A stretch of 61,398 nt of DNA from Aeromonas dhakensis (GCF_000820305.1 NZ_CDBH01000038.1:1-61398), one strand, 5' to 3'. Numbered from the stretch's first letter, positions 18,563-27,699 are shown. Notes: generated by a model from the letters alone, not told the origin. Numbers and translations: made by a program.

Positions 18563-19312
18563 ATGGACCCCATTATCATTGCCGAGCAGCAGGATGGCTT
18601 GCTCACCTTGACCCTCAATCGCCCCGACAAGCGCAACGCCCTCAATACCGCCATGTATCGTGCGCTCACCGAGGCATTGCGGCAAGCGACGGCGGATGAC
18701 GCCATCCATGCCCTGCTCATTCAGGGACAGCCAGACTGCTTCACCGCCGGCAATGATCTGGCAGACTTCATGGGCAAGACGGGGCTGGACCCCGACGACC
18801 CCATCCTGCAATTTCTGCATACCCTGGCCGACTTCCCCAAACCGGTGATCGCCGCGGTCGGCGGCGCCGCGGTCGGCATCGGCACTACCCTGCTGCTGCA
18901 CTGCGATCTGGTCTATCTGGCCGACAATGCCCGTCTGCAACTGCCCTTCGTCGAGCTGGGGCTGGTGCCGGAGTTTGCCTCCAGCCTGCTGCTGCCGCGC
19001 AGCGTGGGTCACCTGAAGGCAGCGGAGCTGTTGCTGCTGGCCGAAGCCATCGATGCCGACGAGGCGCTGCGACTCGGGCTCGCCAACCGGGTGCTGACGG
19101 CCGAAGCCCTGCACCCCTTTGCCAGGGAGCAGGGTCTGAAGCTGGCAGCCAAGGCGCCCGGGGCGCTGCAAAAGAGCAAGGCGCTGCTCAAGCAGGAGCT
19201 CAGGCAGGCGGTGCACTTCGTCATCGATCTGGAGGCGCGCGCCTTCTCCCTCGCCCTGCAGGGGGAAGAGGCGCAGACGCGGATCGCCCAGCGCCTCAAG
19301 GGCCGTAAATGA
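18563..19312 (+). CDS. Enoyl-CoA hydratase/isomerase family protein
   Basis: Crotonase-superfamily enzyme. The start chosen is ATG 18563 (MDPIIIAEQQ), which has AAGGA 7 bp upstream; 249 aa, the usual length. It contains the oxyanion-hole loops AGNDLADF (about 64) and VGGAAVGIGTTLLLHCDLVY (about 98) and the ELGLVPE motif (about 135), in which Glu residues are often catalytic. The C-terminal segment (LKQELRQAVHFVIDLE) resembles delta-isomerase-like members. The exact substrate is unknown. Confidence 0.85.
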   Translation: MDPIIIAEQQDGLLTLTLNRPDKRNALNTAMYRALTEALRQATADDAIHALLIQGQPDCFTAGNDLADFMGKTGLDPDDPILQFLHTLADFPKPVIAAVGGAAVGIGTTLLLHCDLVYLADNARLQLPFVELGLVPEFASSLLLPRSVGHLKAAELLLLAEAIDADEALRLGLANRVLTAEALHPFAREQGLKLAAKAPGALQKSKALLKQELRQAVHFVIDLEARAFSLALQGEEAQTRIAQRLKGRK

Positions 19313-19315
19313 TCC

Positions 19316-19744
19316 TCAGTTGAGGCGAAAACGGCCGATCAGCTCGCAGCCCTGCACCTGATCCTGCAACTGGATCAGACGGGCGATATCTGGATTGGGG
19401 TGGCGCTTGAGGAAAGAGAGCAGCGCCGCCCGGCAGCAGCCCAGTTCACTGATGAGGGATTCACACTCCCGGTTCGGACACTGTGGCACCAGCGCAGTGA
19501 CCAGCTCCGAGGCCAGCTTGAGGTAGCGCAGCTCGTAGGCCGGCTCCTCCATGGCGCGCCAGAAATCGGCCAGCCGGTGGCAGGTCGCCACCCGCATGCT
19601 GGCCAGTTCATCCAGATCGCCGTCACTCAGTTCATACACCTCGGCGAGGGCCTGTTGATAGAGACAAATGGCGGTGCCGAGCGCGCCGGCGCCCAGCGCA
19701 TTTTCAGCCTCCAGCATGTAACGCTGCCAGATTTGATGGGTCAT
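19316..19744 (-). CDS. DUF2753 family protein
   Basis: A 142-aa helical protein resembling Vibrio DUF2753 proteins. The core reads ATCHRLADFWRAMEEPAYELRYLKLASELV, followed by a cysteine-rich stretch (QCPNRECES, ELGCCRAALLSF). It has a TPR-like helix pattern and no signal peptide. Function is unknown. It is convergent with the hydratase gene, with only 3 bp between stops. A possible Fur site lies upstream. Confidence 0.75.
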   Translation of the reverse strand: MTHQIWQRYMLEAENALGAGALGTAICLYQQALAEVYELSDGDLDELASMRVATCHRLADFWRAMEEPAYELRYLKLASELVTALVPQCPNRECESLISELGCCRAALLSFLKRHPNPDIARLIQLQDQVQGCELIGRFRLN

Positions 19745-19788
19745 GCCGATCTCCCAGGTTGATGGGTGGGACTTTTATCATGCCCAGT

Positions 19789-19805
19789 TGAGAATGAATA
19801 TCAAC
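19789..19805. promoter_or_regulatory. Possible Fur box
   Basis: The stretch TGAGAATGAATATCAAC shares about 11 of 17 aligned positions with the 19-bp Fur consensus. It lies 45 bp upstream of the DUF2753 start on the minus strand. This is a weak call. Confidence 0.3.
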
Positions 19806-20034
19806 CCGATATTTTGTGCAGGTTTTGACCAGCTGGCGGTGCACGGCTTGGCTCCCGCCCCGGCATGGCTTACCATGGGAACTCATCCTTCAGGATCCCT
19901 CTTCCCATGCTGCGACCCCGTTTACCCCAGGCGCTGGGCTGCTCGACCCTGTGCGTGCCCCGCCTGCTGGTCTGGATCTATTAGCTGCGCTCCTCGCGTC
20001 ATACACCCCTATCCATTTGAACGAGGAAACAGCC

Positions 20035-20694
20035 ATGAAACCCTGCCAACACTGGTCGCAGGTCGAATATCTGCATCTGACGGTGAGCAACCCCAACATC
20101 CATCTCAAGGGACGGCACAGCTACTACTCTGGCGCCTGGGACGGCCCCTTTGAAGAGCATGCCGTGCGCTATCTGCACGGCGACCGTTTCAGCCGCAGCC
20201 CGGAGACCGGCTGGGAGCCGCTCTGGCACATCGATCAGCTCCGCATCGGCGACTATGTGCAAATAGCCGCCGGGGTGAAGATCATCATGGGGGGCAACCA
20301 GACCCACAACACGGCCTTCATCAGCACCTATCCGTTTTCAGATGTGGAGGCGCTCCGGCGCAGCTACCGCCCGGCCGGCGACACCCGCATCGGCAACGAT
20401 GTCTGGCTCGGCATGGACGCCATGATCATGCCGGGGGTCACCATCGGCGACGGCGCCATCATAGCGGCACGTGCCCTGGTCAATCAGGATGTGCCGCCCT
20501 ATGCCATGGTGGCCGGTACGCCGGCCAAGGTTATCAGGATGCGCTTTGCTGAGGACGAGATTGCCCGTTTGCAGGCGCTGGCCTGGTGGGAGTGGCCAGA
20601 TGAACAGGTACAGGCGCTGCTGCCACTGATCCAGCAAGGCGAGGTGGCCCTGCTGGAACAGGCTGCCGCCCGCTGGGGCGAGACCCGACCATGA
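20035..20694 (+). CDS. CatB/Vat-like xenobiotic O-acetyltransferase
   Basis: Left-handed beta-helix acetyltransferase of the CatB-related (XAT) group, which O-acetylates small hydroxylated compounds such as chloramphenicol or streptogramins. The start chosen is ATG 20035 with GAGGAAA upstream: 219 aa. It shows hexapeptide repeats ([30 protein letters not shown]) and the catalytic-His loop [16 protein letters not shown] (about 88-103). Many housekeeping relatives exist, so resistance activity should not be assumed. Confidence 0.88.
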   Translation: MKPCQHWSQVEYLHLTVSNPNIHLKGRHSYYSGAWDGPFEEHAVRYLHGDRFSRSPETGWEPLWHIDQLRIGDYVQIAAGVKIIMGGNQTHNTAFISTYPFSDVEALRRSYRPAGDTRIGNDVWLGMDAMIMPGVTIGDGAIIAARALVNQDVPPYAMVAGTPAKVIRMRFAEDEIARLQALAWWEWPDEQVQALLPLIQQGEVALLEQAAARWGETRP

Positions 20695-20697
20695 TGC

Positions 20698-20724
20698 AGC
20701 GGGGGGCCATGGCCCCCCGCTTTC
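20698..20724. terminator. Hairpin between the acetyltransferase and ParB-like genes
   Basis: The stem AGCGGGGGGCC / GGCCCCCCGCT is followed by TTTC. It lies between two convergent genes and has a short T-run. Confidence 0.55.
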
Positions 20725-20734
20725 ATCCTGTCAC

Positions 20735-21442
20735 TCAGTTGTCGCTATCGGGCGGATTGACCCGGCACTGCTTGCCGGGATAGCCGGGCAGATCGGCCGC
20801 CTTGTTGCTGCACGCCAGCCGCTTGGCCTGATAGAGGCGATCCGCCAGGTTGGCGCTGTCGATCGGCAGCCAGTCCATCTGCCGGCCAAGCCAGCTGGCC
20901 CAGGCGAACTCGACGAAGTAGACCTGCTCCCGCTTGTCAAAATAGCCCGCATCCTGCAGCAACCCGGCCAGGGTGCGATAGGGGTAGTCGGGTAGCAGGT
21001 CGATGCGGCTCGGCAACTGTTCCGGCGTGAGGGGCTGCCCCCGCTCGTCCTTGAGCCAGGCCCAATGATTACCCTGCATCTGGCTCCAGAAGCTGGCCTT
21101 GTCCTGCAGCCTGGCGATCACCTTGACCCGCACCGGCTTCACCCCGAGTTGCCACAGCGCCTTGGTCAGATGGTGTCTGTCCACCAGCCAGTAGCCTCCA
21201 TCGGGTGCGATGACGATGGGGATCTCTTTCTTTTTCATCACCTTGTCGAGCTGTTTTGCGCTCTTGCCCGCCAGCTCGGCCTGGGTGCTGTCGACCTGGA
21301 TCTGGCCCACGCCTCCCTGGGTGGGGTGCAGCGCGGCGATGTTTGCCTCGCACCAGCTGCCGACCTTGCTCTGCCGCTCGCACGGCGCCAGCGCCCAGGC
21401 CCCCTGACTGATGGCCAGGGCCAACAGGATCCATGTTCTCAT
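20735..21442 (-). CDS. Exported ParB/Srx-like (ParBc_2) protein
   Basis: A 235-aa protein with an N-terminal signal peptide (MRTWILLALAISQGAWA) followed by a ParB-like domain. Diagnostic are VGQIQVDSTQAELAGKS and PDGGYWLVDRHHLTKALWQLG, the pattern of the putative ParB-like nuclease family PF08857. The signal peptide means it works outside the cytoplasm, so chromosome partitioning is unlikely. Function is unknown. Three cysteines (CERQ, WCEA, LACS) plus one near the C-terminus (QCRV) could form disulfides. Confidence 0.8.
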   Translation of the reverse strand: MRTWILLALAISQGAWALAPCERQSKVGSWCEANIAALHPTQGGVGQIQVDSTQAELAGKSAKQLDKVMKKKEIPIVIAPDGGYWLVDRHHLTKALWQLGVKPVRVKVIARLQDKASFWSQMQGNHWAWLKDERGQPLTPEQLPSRIDLLPDYPYRTLAGLLQDAGYFDKREQVYFVEFAWASWLGRQMDWLPIDSANLADRLYQAKRLACSNKAADLPGYPGKQCRVNPPDSDN

Positions 21443-21610
21443 CGCTTGCTCCTCTCCCCGGATTGGGGGTCAACGTGGGCGCCAGCGTCCCCTGCCGAGG
21501 GACTCATGCTGGCGGTCTGACCAGCAAACGGGATATCATGATTTCCCGTCTGTCGGCGACCACTTATCGCCGAGTTTTCTCCCCGCTTCACACTATTTGA
21601 AGGATTAACC

Positions 21611-23215
21611 ATGAAAGGATGGAGTCTCCTGCTGGCCCTGCTGGGCAGTGCCTGTGTCCAGGCTGCCGATGTTCCGCCCGGCACCCAGCTCGCCGCCGAG
21701 CAGGCCGTCGTGCGTCATCTGAAAGACGAGCCGGCGAGCCTGAGTCCGCTCAAGCTGGTCGGCCTGCCCGAGCTGCAGGTGCTGCGGGATCTCTACGAGG
21801 GGCTGCTGACCCAGGGGCCGGACGGCAAGGTGCTGCCCGGGGTGGCCGCCAGCTGGGACAACCAGGGCAATCAGCGCTTCACCTTCCATCTGCGCCCGGA
21901 CGCCCGCTGGTCGAACGGCGATCCCGTACAGGCCGCCGACTTCGTCTACGGCTGGCGTAAACTGGTCGATCCCAAAGAGGCCGCCACCTTTGCCTGGTTC
22001 GCCCAGCTGGCCCGCTTCGACAAGGTGGACGACATAGTGGCCGGCAAGCTGGCCCCCGAGGAACTCGGCGTGAAGGCCCTCGACCAGCACACCCTGCAGG
22101 TGACCCTCTCCCAGCCGGTGCCCTACTTCCTGAGCCTGCTGACCCACCCCAGCCTGTCGCCGCTGCATCGTGCCAGCATGGAGCAATACGGCAACCAGTG
22201 GACCCAGCCCGGCAAGCTGGTCGGCAACGGGGCCTTCGTGCTGAGTCACCGGGTGGTGAACGAAAAGCTGGAACTGACCCCCAACCCCTACTACTGGGAT
22301 CGCGCCCATACCGTGCTGACCAAGGTCACCTTCGTACCCATCAACCAGGAGAGTGCGGCCACCAACCGCTACCTGGCCGGCGACCTGCACATCACCGAGT
22401 CCTTCCCCAAGGAGCAGTATCACAAGCTGATGCAGCAGATCCCGGGTGAGGTCTATACCCCGGATCAGCTCGGCACCTACTACTACGCCTTCAACACCCA
22501 GCGTGCCCCCCTCAACGATGTGCGGGTGCGCAAGGCGCTCTCCTACACCATCGATCGGGGCCTCATCGCCAACAAGATCCTGGGCACGGGTGAGAAACCG
22601 GCCTATCACTTCACCCCGGACGTGGTCGCCGGCTTCGAACCCAAGGCCAACCTGCTCTCCAGCAGCAGCCAGCAGGTCCTCGACGACAAGGCCATAGCCC
22701 TGCTCAAGGAGGCGGGCTACGGCCCGGCCAACCCGCTCAAGCTGACCCTGCTCTACAACACGGCCGAGGTGCACAAGAAGATGGCGCTGGCCATCGCCAA
22801 CCTGTGGAAACAGAAGCTGGGGGCGCAGGTCGAACTCACCAATCAGGAGTGGAAGAGTTATCTCGACAGCCGTCAGAGCGGCCAGTTCGAGGTGATCCGC
22901 TCCTCCTGGGTGGCCGATTACAACGATCCATCAGCCTTCCTCGGCCTGTGGGGCTCCCACCACAGCGGCAACATGGCCCGCTTCGCCAACGCCGACTACG
23001 ATGCTCTGCTGGCCAAGGCGGCCAACAGTCAGGATCCCCGTGAACGGGCCCGCTTGTTCGATGAGGCCGAGGCCATATTGCAGGACGAGGCACCCATCGC
23101 CCCCATCTATCAGTACACCAACGCCCGGCTGATCAAGCCCTGGCTCAAGGGCTACCCCATCAACAATCCGGAAGACGTGGCCTACAGCCGCCAGCTCTAC
23201 CTGGTCAAGCACTGA
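21611..23215 (+). CDS. Oligopeptide ABC transporter substrate-binding protein (OppA/MppA-like)
   Basis: Periplasmic peptide-binding protein of the SBP_bac_5 family. The 534-aa product has a signal peptide (MKGWSLLLALLGSACVQA) and conserved landmarks: DLYEGLLTQGPDGKVLPGVA (about 57-76), FTFHLRPDARWSNGDPV, LTPNPYYWDR and APIAPIYQYTNARLIKPWLKG. No transporter permease genes are adjacent, so it is an orphan binding protein that may share another Opp system. Confidence 0.92.
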   Translation: MKGWSLLLALLGSACVQAADVPPGTQLAAEQAVVRHLKDEPASLSPLKLVGLPELQVLRDLYEGLLTQGPDGKVLPGVAASWDNQGNQRFTFHLRPDARWSNGDPVQAADFVYGWRKLVDPKEAATFAWFAQLARFDKVDDIVAGKLAPEELGVKALDQHTLQVTLSQPVPYFLSLLTHPSLSPLHRASMEQYGNQWTQPGKLVGNGAFVLSHRVVNEKLELTPNPYYWDRAHTVLTKVTFVPINQESAATNRYLAGDLHITESFPKEQYHKLMQQIPGEVYTPDQLGTYYYAFNTQRAPLNDVRVRKALSYTIDRGLIANKILGTGEKPAYHFTPDVVAGFEPKANLLSSSSQQVLDDKAIALLKEAGYGPANPLKLTLLYNTAEVHKKMALAIANLWKQKLGAQVELTNQEWKSYLDSRQSGQFEVIRSSWVADYNDPSAFLGLWGSHHSGNMARFANADYDALLAKAANSQDPRERARLFDEAEAILQDEAPIAPIYQYTNARLIKPWLKGYPINNPEDVAYSRQLYLVKH

Positions 23216-23335
23216 TCCTGCCCGGGGCCGGCCATGCCGGCCCCAATCTTCTGCCATCGCCCCCTGTTCATGCTCAAGTTTTCGGCATAAAATGCCGCCC
23301 TTTCAGGCAACCACCCCCTCAATCACCGGTTTGTT

Positions 23336-23647
23336 ATGCGTTTTGTATTGATGATCTCTCTGCTGCTGACCCTGCCCGCCCAGGCGGCCAGCGAAACACA
23401 GTGCCGCCAGGCCTTCACCGAATGGATGCTGGCCCAGCAGCAACAGTTCAGCGACCGCAAGGCCAGCAAGATGGAGCGGCGCAGCGCGGAGCGGGCCATC
23501 GATCAGGTGCGCAGCGAATTCTCGAAGCGGGAGAGCTTCTGCCAGGCCATGGAGTGGGTGGAACACAACCGGGATCAGGATCCTCGCTTCACCCCGCGAC
23601 TGGGGGAGATCCACGACTTCACCCCGCCGACCGACTCGCCGTCATAA
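23336..23647 (+). CDS. Small exported hypothetical protein
   Basis: A 103-aa protein with a signal peptide (MRFVLMISLLLTLPAQAAS) and a charged helical body with two cysteines (TQCRQAF, ESFCQAM) that may pair. The C-terminus is proline-rich (FTPPTDSPS). I do not recognise the family. A strong terminator follows. Confidence 0.7.
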   Translation: MRFVLMISLLLTLPAQAASETQCRQAFTEWMLAQQQQFSDRKASKMERRSAERAIDQVRSEFSKRESFCQAMEWVEHNRDQDPRFTPRLGEIHDFTPPTDSPS

Positions 23648-23653
23648 CGTCAT

Positions 23654-23687
23654 AAAAAGCCCCGAACCTGCGTTCGGGGCTTTTTTT
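23654..23687. terminator. Strong bidirectional terminator
   Basis: AAAAAGCCCCGAAC and GTTCGGGGCTTTTTTT form a stem with T-runs both ways, between the plus-strand small exported protein and the minus-strand DUF4426 gene. Confidence 0.92.
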
Positions 23688-23709
23688 CAGAGCAAGGTGG
23701 GTGCCGGCA

Positions 23710-24129
23710 TCAGTCGACGTAGAAGGTCTGCTGGAAGGTCAGCGTCTGCTGCTGCCCCTCCCCCATGATCTTCAGGGTGAACTGGTAGGTATCCTCGTTG
23801 CGATAGGGCAGCACCGCCAGATAGTAGATGGCGTTGCCCTCCTTGACCTCCTGGAAGGTCAGGTTGCGGATGGTACCAGTGAGGTTCTTGGCCTCGCCGG
23901 TGATCCCCACCGCCTGGGCCACCCCCTGCTTGTTCTGCACCGCGATGTTGACGATGCCGTTGTAGCGACTGCGCTCCAGGCCATAGGCCTTGGCCACCTC
24001 GGGGGTGAGGAAGCTGGAGTTGAAGGCGCTGTAGTGCACCTGCCAGGGGCCCAGCTCCTTCATCTGTTCGGCCCGCAGGGGCAAGGTCAGCAACAGTGCC
24101 AGCAGGCAGCTTATCCAGGCTGTTTTCAT
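23710..24129 (-). CDS. DUF4426 domain-containing periplasmic protein
   Basis: A 139-aa exported protein with a signal peptide (MKTAWISCLLALLLTLPLRA) and a DUF4426-type body (GPWQVHYSAFNSSFLTPEVAKAYGL at its start). The function is unknown. In related bacteria it follows yggU, as here, in the yggS-proC-yggT-yggU operon. Confidence 0.85.
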   Translation of the reverse strand: MKTAWISCLLALLLTLPLRAEQMKELGPWQVHYSAFNSSFLTPEVAKAYGLERSRYNGIVNIAVQNKQGVAQAVGITGEAKNLTGTIRNLTFQEVKEGNAIYYLAVLPYRNEDTYQFTLKIMGEGQQQTLTFQQTFYVD

Positions 24130-24147
24130 GGTGTCATCCTTCTCGTG

Positions 24148-24447
24148 TTAACCCTGATTGTCCAGCAGGGCACTGACCTCGGCGGGGATCTGCCTGGGCG
24201 CCTCGATGGCGACCGTCTTGTGCCGTCCCAGCTCCCCCCGCACGATGCGAACCTGCCCCTTGGCCACCTTGAACTGCTTGGCCAGATACTTGATCAAGTG
24301 GCTGTTGGCCTGACCATCCACCGGCGGCGCCGTGATGGCCACTTTCAACTCTTCTCCGTGCAATCCGACGATCTGATCCCGACTCGCCTTGGGCTGGATC
24401 ATCAGATGCAATACCAGCTCATCCCCTTCCCGCAGGACGGCTGCCAT
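24148..24447 (-). CDS. yggU: YggU/DUF167 family protein
   Basis: Small soluble protein of unknown function. The start chosen is ATG 24447, which overlaps the yggT stop (ATGA), giving 99 aa, the family length. The family pattern [34 protein letters not shown] is clear. Reading upstream in the same frame only yields a shadow of yggT. Confidence 0.93.
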   Translation of the reverse strand: MAAVLREGDELVLHLMIQPKASRDQIVGLHGEELKVAITAPPVDGQANSHLIKYLAKQFKVAKGQVRIVRGELGRHKTVAIEAPRQIPAEVSALLDNQG

Positions 24448-24998
24448 CAAATCATCCACCACAGCTGGCCGAACAGATCCCCCAACAGATAGTTTATGGC
24501 CTGCAGCCCGATAAAGGCGACCAGCACGGAGAGATCCAGCCCGCCCAGCGCCGGCAGAATGCGACGGATAGGGGCCAGGAAGGGCTCGGTCAGCTGGTGC
24601 ATCACGTACTCGATGGGGTTGCGCCCCTGGCTGACCCAGCTCAGGATGGCGCGGATCAGCAGCACCCAGAAGATCATGGAGCCAGCCTTCTTCAGCACGG
24701 TGAGGGCGGCAAACAGGCTGAGGGTGAGCCAGTCGGCCAGCAGCACGTTCATGCTCTTGAGCAGCGCCAGCTTGGCGAAGGCGATCAGCAACGCCAGCAG
24801 CACCGAGGCCAGATCCAGCCCGCCCAGCCCGGGAATGACCCGGCGCAGCGGCACCACCAGCGGGTTGGTCAGCTTGACCACCATCTGGCTCATGGGGTTG
24901 TAGAAGTCGGCACGGGCCCACTGCAGCCAGACGCGCAACAGCACCACCATGAGATAGAGGTCAAAAATTGTATTAATCAGAAAGTAAGCAGTGTTCAT
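24447..24998 (-). CDS. yggT: YggT family membrane protein
   Basis: Inner-membrane protein with two YGGT repeats, implicated in osmotic tolerance or membrane organisation in some bacteria. The start chosen is ATG 24998 ([20 protein letters not shown]), giving 183 aa. Each repeat has a helix pair around [21 protein letters not shown] (about 45-65) and [20 protein letters not shown] (about 140-160). It overlaps yggU by 1 bp. Confidence 0.93.
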   Translation of the reverse strand: MNTAYFLINTIFDLYLMVVLLRVWLQWARADFYNPMSQMVVKLTNPLVVPLRRVIPGLGGLDLASVLLALLIAFAKLALLKSMNVLLADWLTLSLFAALTVLKKAGSMIFWVLLIRAILSWVSQGRNPIEYVMHQLTEPFLAPIRRILPALGGLDLSVLVAFIGLQAINYLLGDLFGQLWWMI

Positions 24999-25038
24999 CT
25001 GGGCTCCAGGTTGCAACTGAGAGTAACGAAAATCGGGT

Positions 25039-25863
25039 TCAGAACAGGGTTTCCATTTCGCCGGCCCGAGCAACGGCCGCCTGCATGGCTTGCGCAGTCA
25101 GCGGCATCAGCCCCTGCTGCTGGAAAGTCTTGATCGCTTCGGCGGTGGTGCCACCCTTGCTGGTCACCTGCTCGCGCAGGGTCTGCAGCGACAGCTCGGG
25201 ATTCTGCTCGACCATGGCAGCCGCGCCAAGGGCGGTCTGCTGAACCAGCAGGCGGGCCTGCTCGGGGGAGAAGCCCATGGCCTCGGCCTCCTCGGCGATG
25301 GCCTGCATGAACAGGAAGAAGTAGGCAGGCGCACTGCCGGCCGCGGCGATGACGCCGTTGATGCCGGACTCCTGCTCCACCCAGAGGGTTTTGCCTACCG
25401 CCTGCATCATCTGCTCGGCCAGCTCACGATCGGCCTGCTCGATGCCGGGCGGGGCGTACAGCCCGGTCATGCCCAGCCCCAGCAGAGAGGGGGTGTTCGG
25501 CATGGTGCGGATGATCCGGCCGTGGCCGCCCGCCATTTCGGCCAGCCGTGCCACCTTGATGCCGGCGGCGATGGAGATGAGCAGCTTGCCCTCCAGCGTG
25601 CCCAGCGCCGTCACCAGCGCGCTCAGCATGGCCGCCATCAGCTGCGGCTTGACCGCCAGCACGATGACTTCGGCCGCCCGGGCCGCCTCGGCGTTGTCCT
25701 GGGTGACGCGAATGCCGTAGTCGCCAGCCAGCGCATCCAGCTTGGGCCGACTGGGGTTGGCGGCAATGATCCGGTCAGCCGGGTAGCCCGCCTGAACCAG
25801 GCCGGCAATGATGCTGCGGCTCATGTTGCCTGCCCCGATAAAGGCGAGGGTTCTGTACTGCAT
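25039..25863 (-). CDS. proC: Pyrroline-5-carboxylate reductase
   Basis: Catalyses the last step of proline synthesis (P5C to proline, NAD(P)H-dependent). The start chosen is ATG 25863 with AGGAG 6 bp upstream (an in-frame TTG lies just before it), giving 274 aa. It has the Rossmann motif FIGAGNMSRSIIAGL, the block RTMPNTPSLLGLGMTGL and the C-terminal signature TALGAAAMVEQNPELSLQTLREQVTSKGGTT. It lies between yggS and yggT. Confidence 0.97.
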   Translation of the reverse strand: MQYRTLAFIGAGNMSRSIIAGLVQAGYPADRIIAANPSRPKLDALAGDYGIRVTQDNAEAARAAEVIVLAVKPQLMAAMLSALVTALGTLEGKLLISIAAGIKVARLAEMAGGHGRIIRTMPNTPSLLGLGMTGLYAPPGIEQADRELAEQMMQAVGKTLWVEQESGINGVIAAAGSAPAYFFLFMQAIAEEAEAMGFSPEQARLLVQQTALGAAAMVEQNPELSLQTLREQVTSKGGTTAEAIKTFQQQGLMPLTAQAMQAAVARAGEMETLF

Positions 25864-25891
25864 CAAACACTCCTGTGATCTGAAAAAGGCA

Positions 25892-25919
25892 GAGCCCGCA
25901 TGCGCCGCATCACGGGCTC
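25892..25919 (-). terminator. Intra-operon hairpin between yggS and proC
   Basis: GAGCCCGTGATGCG pairs with CATGCGGGCTC on the minus strand, followed four bases later by TTTTT. It begins right after the yggS stop and could reduce read-through into proC. Confidence 0.45.
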
Positions 25920-25923
25920 CTGC

Positions 25924-26625
25924 TCATGAATAGTCGCGGGCACCGAAGATGGCGGTACCGACCCGCACCATGGTGCTGCCGTGGCCGATCGCCAGTTCGA
26001 GATCCTCGGTCATCCCCATCGAGAGGGTGTCCACGCCCGGGTATTGTCGCGCAAGCTCGGTGAACAGAGCCTGCATGCGCACCATCTGGGCAGCCAGTAC
26101 CGCCTCGTCGCTGGTGTGCTCCGGAATGGCCATCAGACCGCGCAGCCGCAGCCGCTCGCACCGGGAGACCAGTTCGGCCAGACGGAAAATCTCTTGTTCC
26201 GACGTTCCGGATTTGCTGCTCTCTCCGCTAATATTGATTTGCAGACAGACATTTAGCGGCGCGAGCCCGGTCGGGCGCTGGTTGTTGAGGCGTTCGATCA
26301 GCTTCTCTCTGTCCACGCTCTGTACCCAGTCGAACCGCTCGGCCACCAGCTTGGACTTGTTCGATTGCAGCGGGCCGATAAAGTGCCACTCTATGTCTGT
26401 ACAGGTCCCCTGCTCATGCAGGGTATCTATCTTGGTGGCCGCTTCCTGGGCGTAGGATTCGCCGAAGCGGCGTTGACCGGCGGCATAGGCCTCGCAAACG
26501 GCCTCCAGCGGTTTGGTCTTGCTGACCGCCAGCAGCTGGATGTGATCGCCGCGTCGGCCAGCCCGGCTGGCGGCTTGTACAATACGTTCCTTTACCTGAA
26601 GCAGGTGCTCGGCAATCTGGCTCAT
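25924..26625 (-). CDS. yggS: PLP homeostasis protein YggS (PLPBP)
   Basis: Pyridoxal-phosphate-binding protein with an alanine-racemase-like TIM barrel, which buffers PLP and affects amino-acid pools. The 233-aa product has the PLP lysine in LLAVSKTKPLEAV (Lys36 region), the block RRFGESYAQEA, FIGPLQSNK, and the C-terminal phosphate-binding stretch LSMGMTEDLELAIGHGSTMVRVGTAIFG. It is divergent from pilT with about 40 bp between them. Confidence 0.97.
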   Translation of the reverse strand: MSQIAEHLLQVKERIVQAASRAGRRGDHIQLLAVSKTKPLEAVCEAYAAGQRRFGESYAQEAATKIDTLHEQGTCTDIEWHFIGPLQSNKSKLVAERFDWVQSVDREKLIERLNNQRPTGLAPLNVCLQINISGESSKSGTSEQEIFRLAELVSRCERLRLRGLMAIPEHTSDEAVLAAQMVRMQALFTELARQYPGVDTLSMGMTEDLELAIGHGSTMVRVGTAIFGARDYS

Positions 26626-26664
26626 GTTTCGTTCGTGATCTTGTGATGGGAGAATGACAAATCT

Positions 26665-27699
26665 ATGGATATCACAGAGTTATTGGCTTTCAGTGTAAAA
26701 CATAAAGCCTCGGATCTACACCTCTCGGCCGGGGTTCCCCCGATGATCAGGGTTGATGGCGAGGTTCGCAAGATCAATTTGCCCGCCCTGGAGCACCGGG
26801 AAGTACACGCCCTCATCTATGACATCATGAACGACCACCAGCGCAAGGAACTGGAAGAGAACTTCGAGGTGGACTTCTCGTTCGAGGTGCCGAACCTCGC
26901 TCGCTTCCGGGTCAACGCCTTCCAGCAGGCGCGCGGCTCCGGCGCGGTATTTCGGACCATCCCCAGCACTGTGCTGAGCCTGGAAGATCTGGATGCCCCG
27001 GAGATCTTTCGCAAGATTGCCGAATACCCGCGCGGCCTGGTGCTGGTGACCGGTCCGACCGGCTCGGGCAAATCCACCACCCTGGCGGCCATGGTCAACT
27101 ACATCAACGAGAACTTTCATCACCACATCCTCACCATTGAAGACCCCATCGAATTCGTGCACGAAAACAAACGCTGCCTGGTGAACCAGCGGGAAGTGCA
27201 CCGCGACACCAAGAGCTTCAGCAACGCCTTGCGTTCGGCGCTGCGGGAAGACCCGGATATCATTCTGGTGGGTGAAATGCGCGACCTCGAGACCATTCGC
27301 CTCGCCATGACCGCGGCCGAGACCGGCCACCTGGTGTTCGGCACCCTGCACACCTCGTCGGCGGCCAAGACCATCGACCGGATCATCGACGTCTTTCCCG
27401 GTGCGGAAAAAGACATGGTGCGCTCCATGCTCTCCGAATCGCTGCGGGCGGTCATCTCCCAGACTCTGCTCAAACGCATCGGTGGCGGCCGGGTGGCGGC
27501 CCACGAGATCATGATGGGGATCCCGGCAGTGCGTAACCTCATCCGGGAGGACAAGATCGCCCAGCTCTACTCGGTGATCCAGACCGGGATGACCCACGGC
27601 ATGCAGACCATGGATCAGAGCCTCAAGCAGCTGGTGAGCCGCGGCATGGTGGCAGCGCTGGATGCCAAGGCCAAGGCGGTCGATCCCAACACCATCTAA
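26665..27699 (+). CDS. pilT: Type IV pilus retraction ATPase PilT
   Basis: Hexameric ATPase that powers pilus retraction and twitching motility. The 344-aa product has Walker A GPTGSGKST (about 129-137), the Asp box ILTIEDPIEFVH, Walker B DIILVGEMRD, His box GHLVFGTLHT and the PilT-specific AIRNL-type motif PAVRNLIREDK (about 287). It heads a pilT-pilU operon. Confidence 0.98.
   Translation: MDITELLAFSVKHKASDLHLSAGVPPMIRVDGEVRKINLPALEHREVHALIYDIMNDHQRKELEENFEVDFSFEVPNLARFRVNAFQQARGSGAVFRTIPSTVLSLEDLDAPEIFRKIAEYPRGLVLVTGPTGSGKSTTLAAMVNYINENFHHHILTIEDPIEFVHENKRCLVNQREVHRDTKSFSNALRSALREDPDIILVGEMRDLETIRLAMTAAETGHLVFGTLHTSSAAKTIDRIIDVFPGAEKDMVRSMLSESLRAVISQTLLKRIGGGRVAAHEIMMGIPAVRNLIREDKIAQLYSVIQTGMTHGMQTMDQSLKQLVSRGMVAALDAKAKAVDPNTI

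Noticed and set aside
24448..24921. Extension of yggU to 257 codons
   Set aside because: The added part is an out-of-frame shadow of yggT; the ATGA overlap marks the real start.
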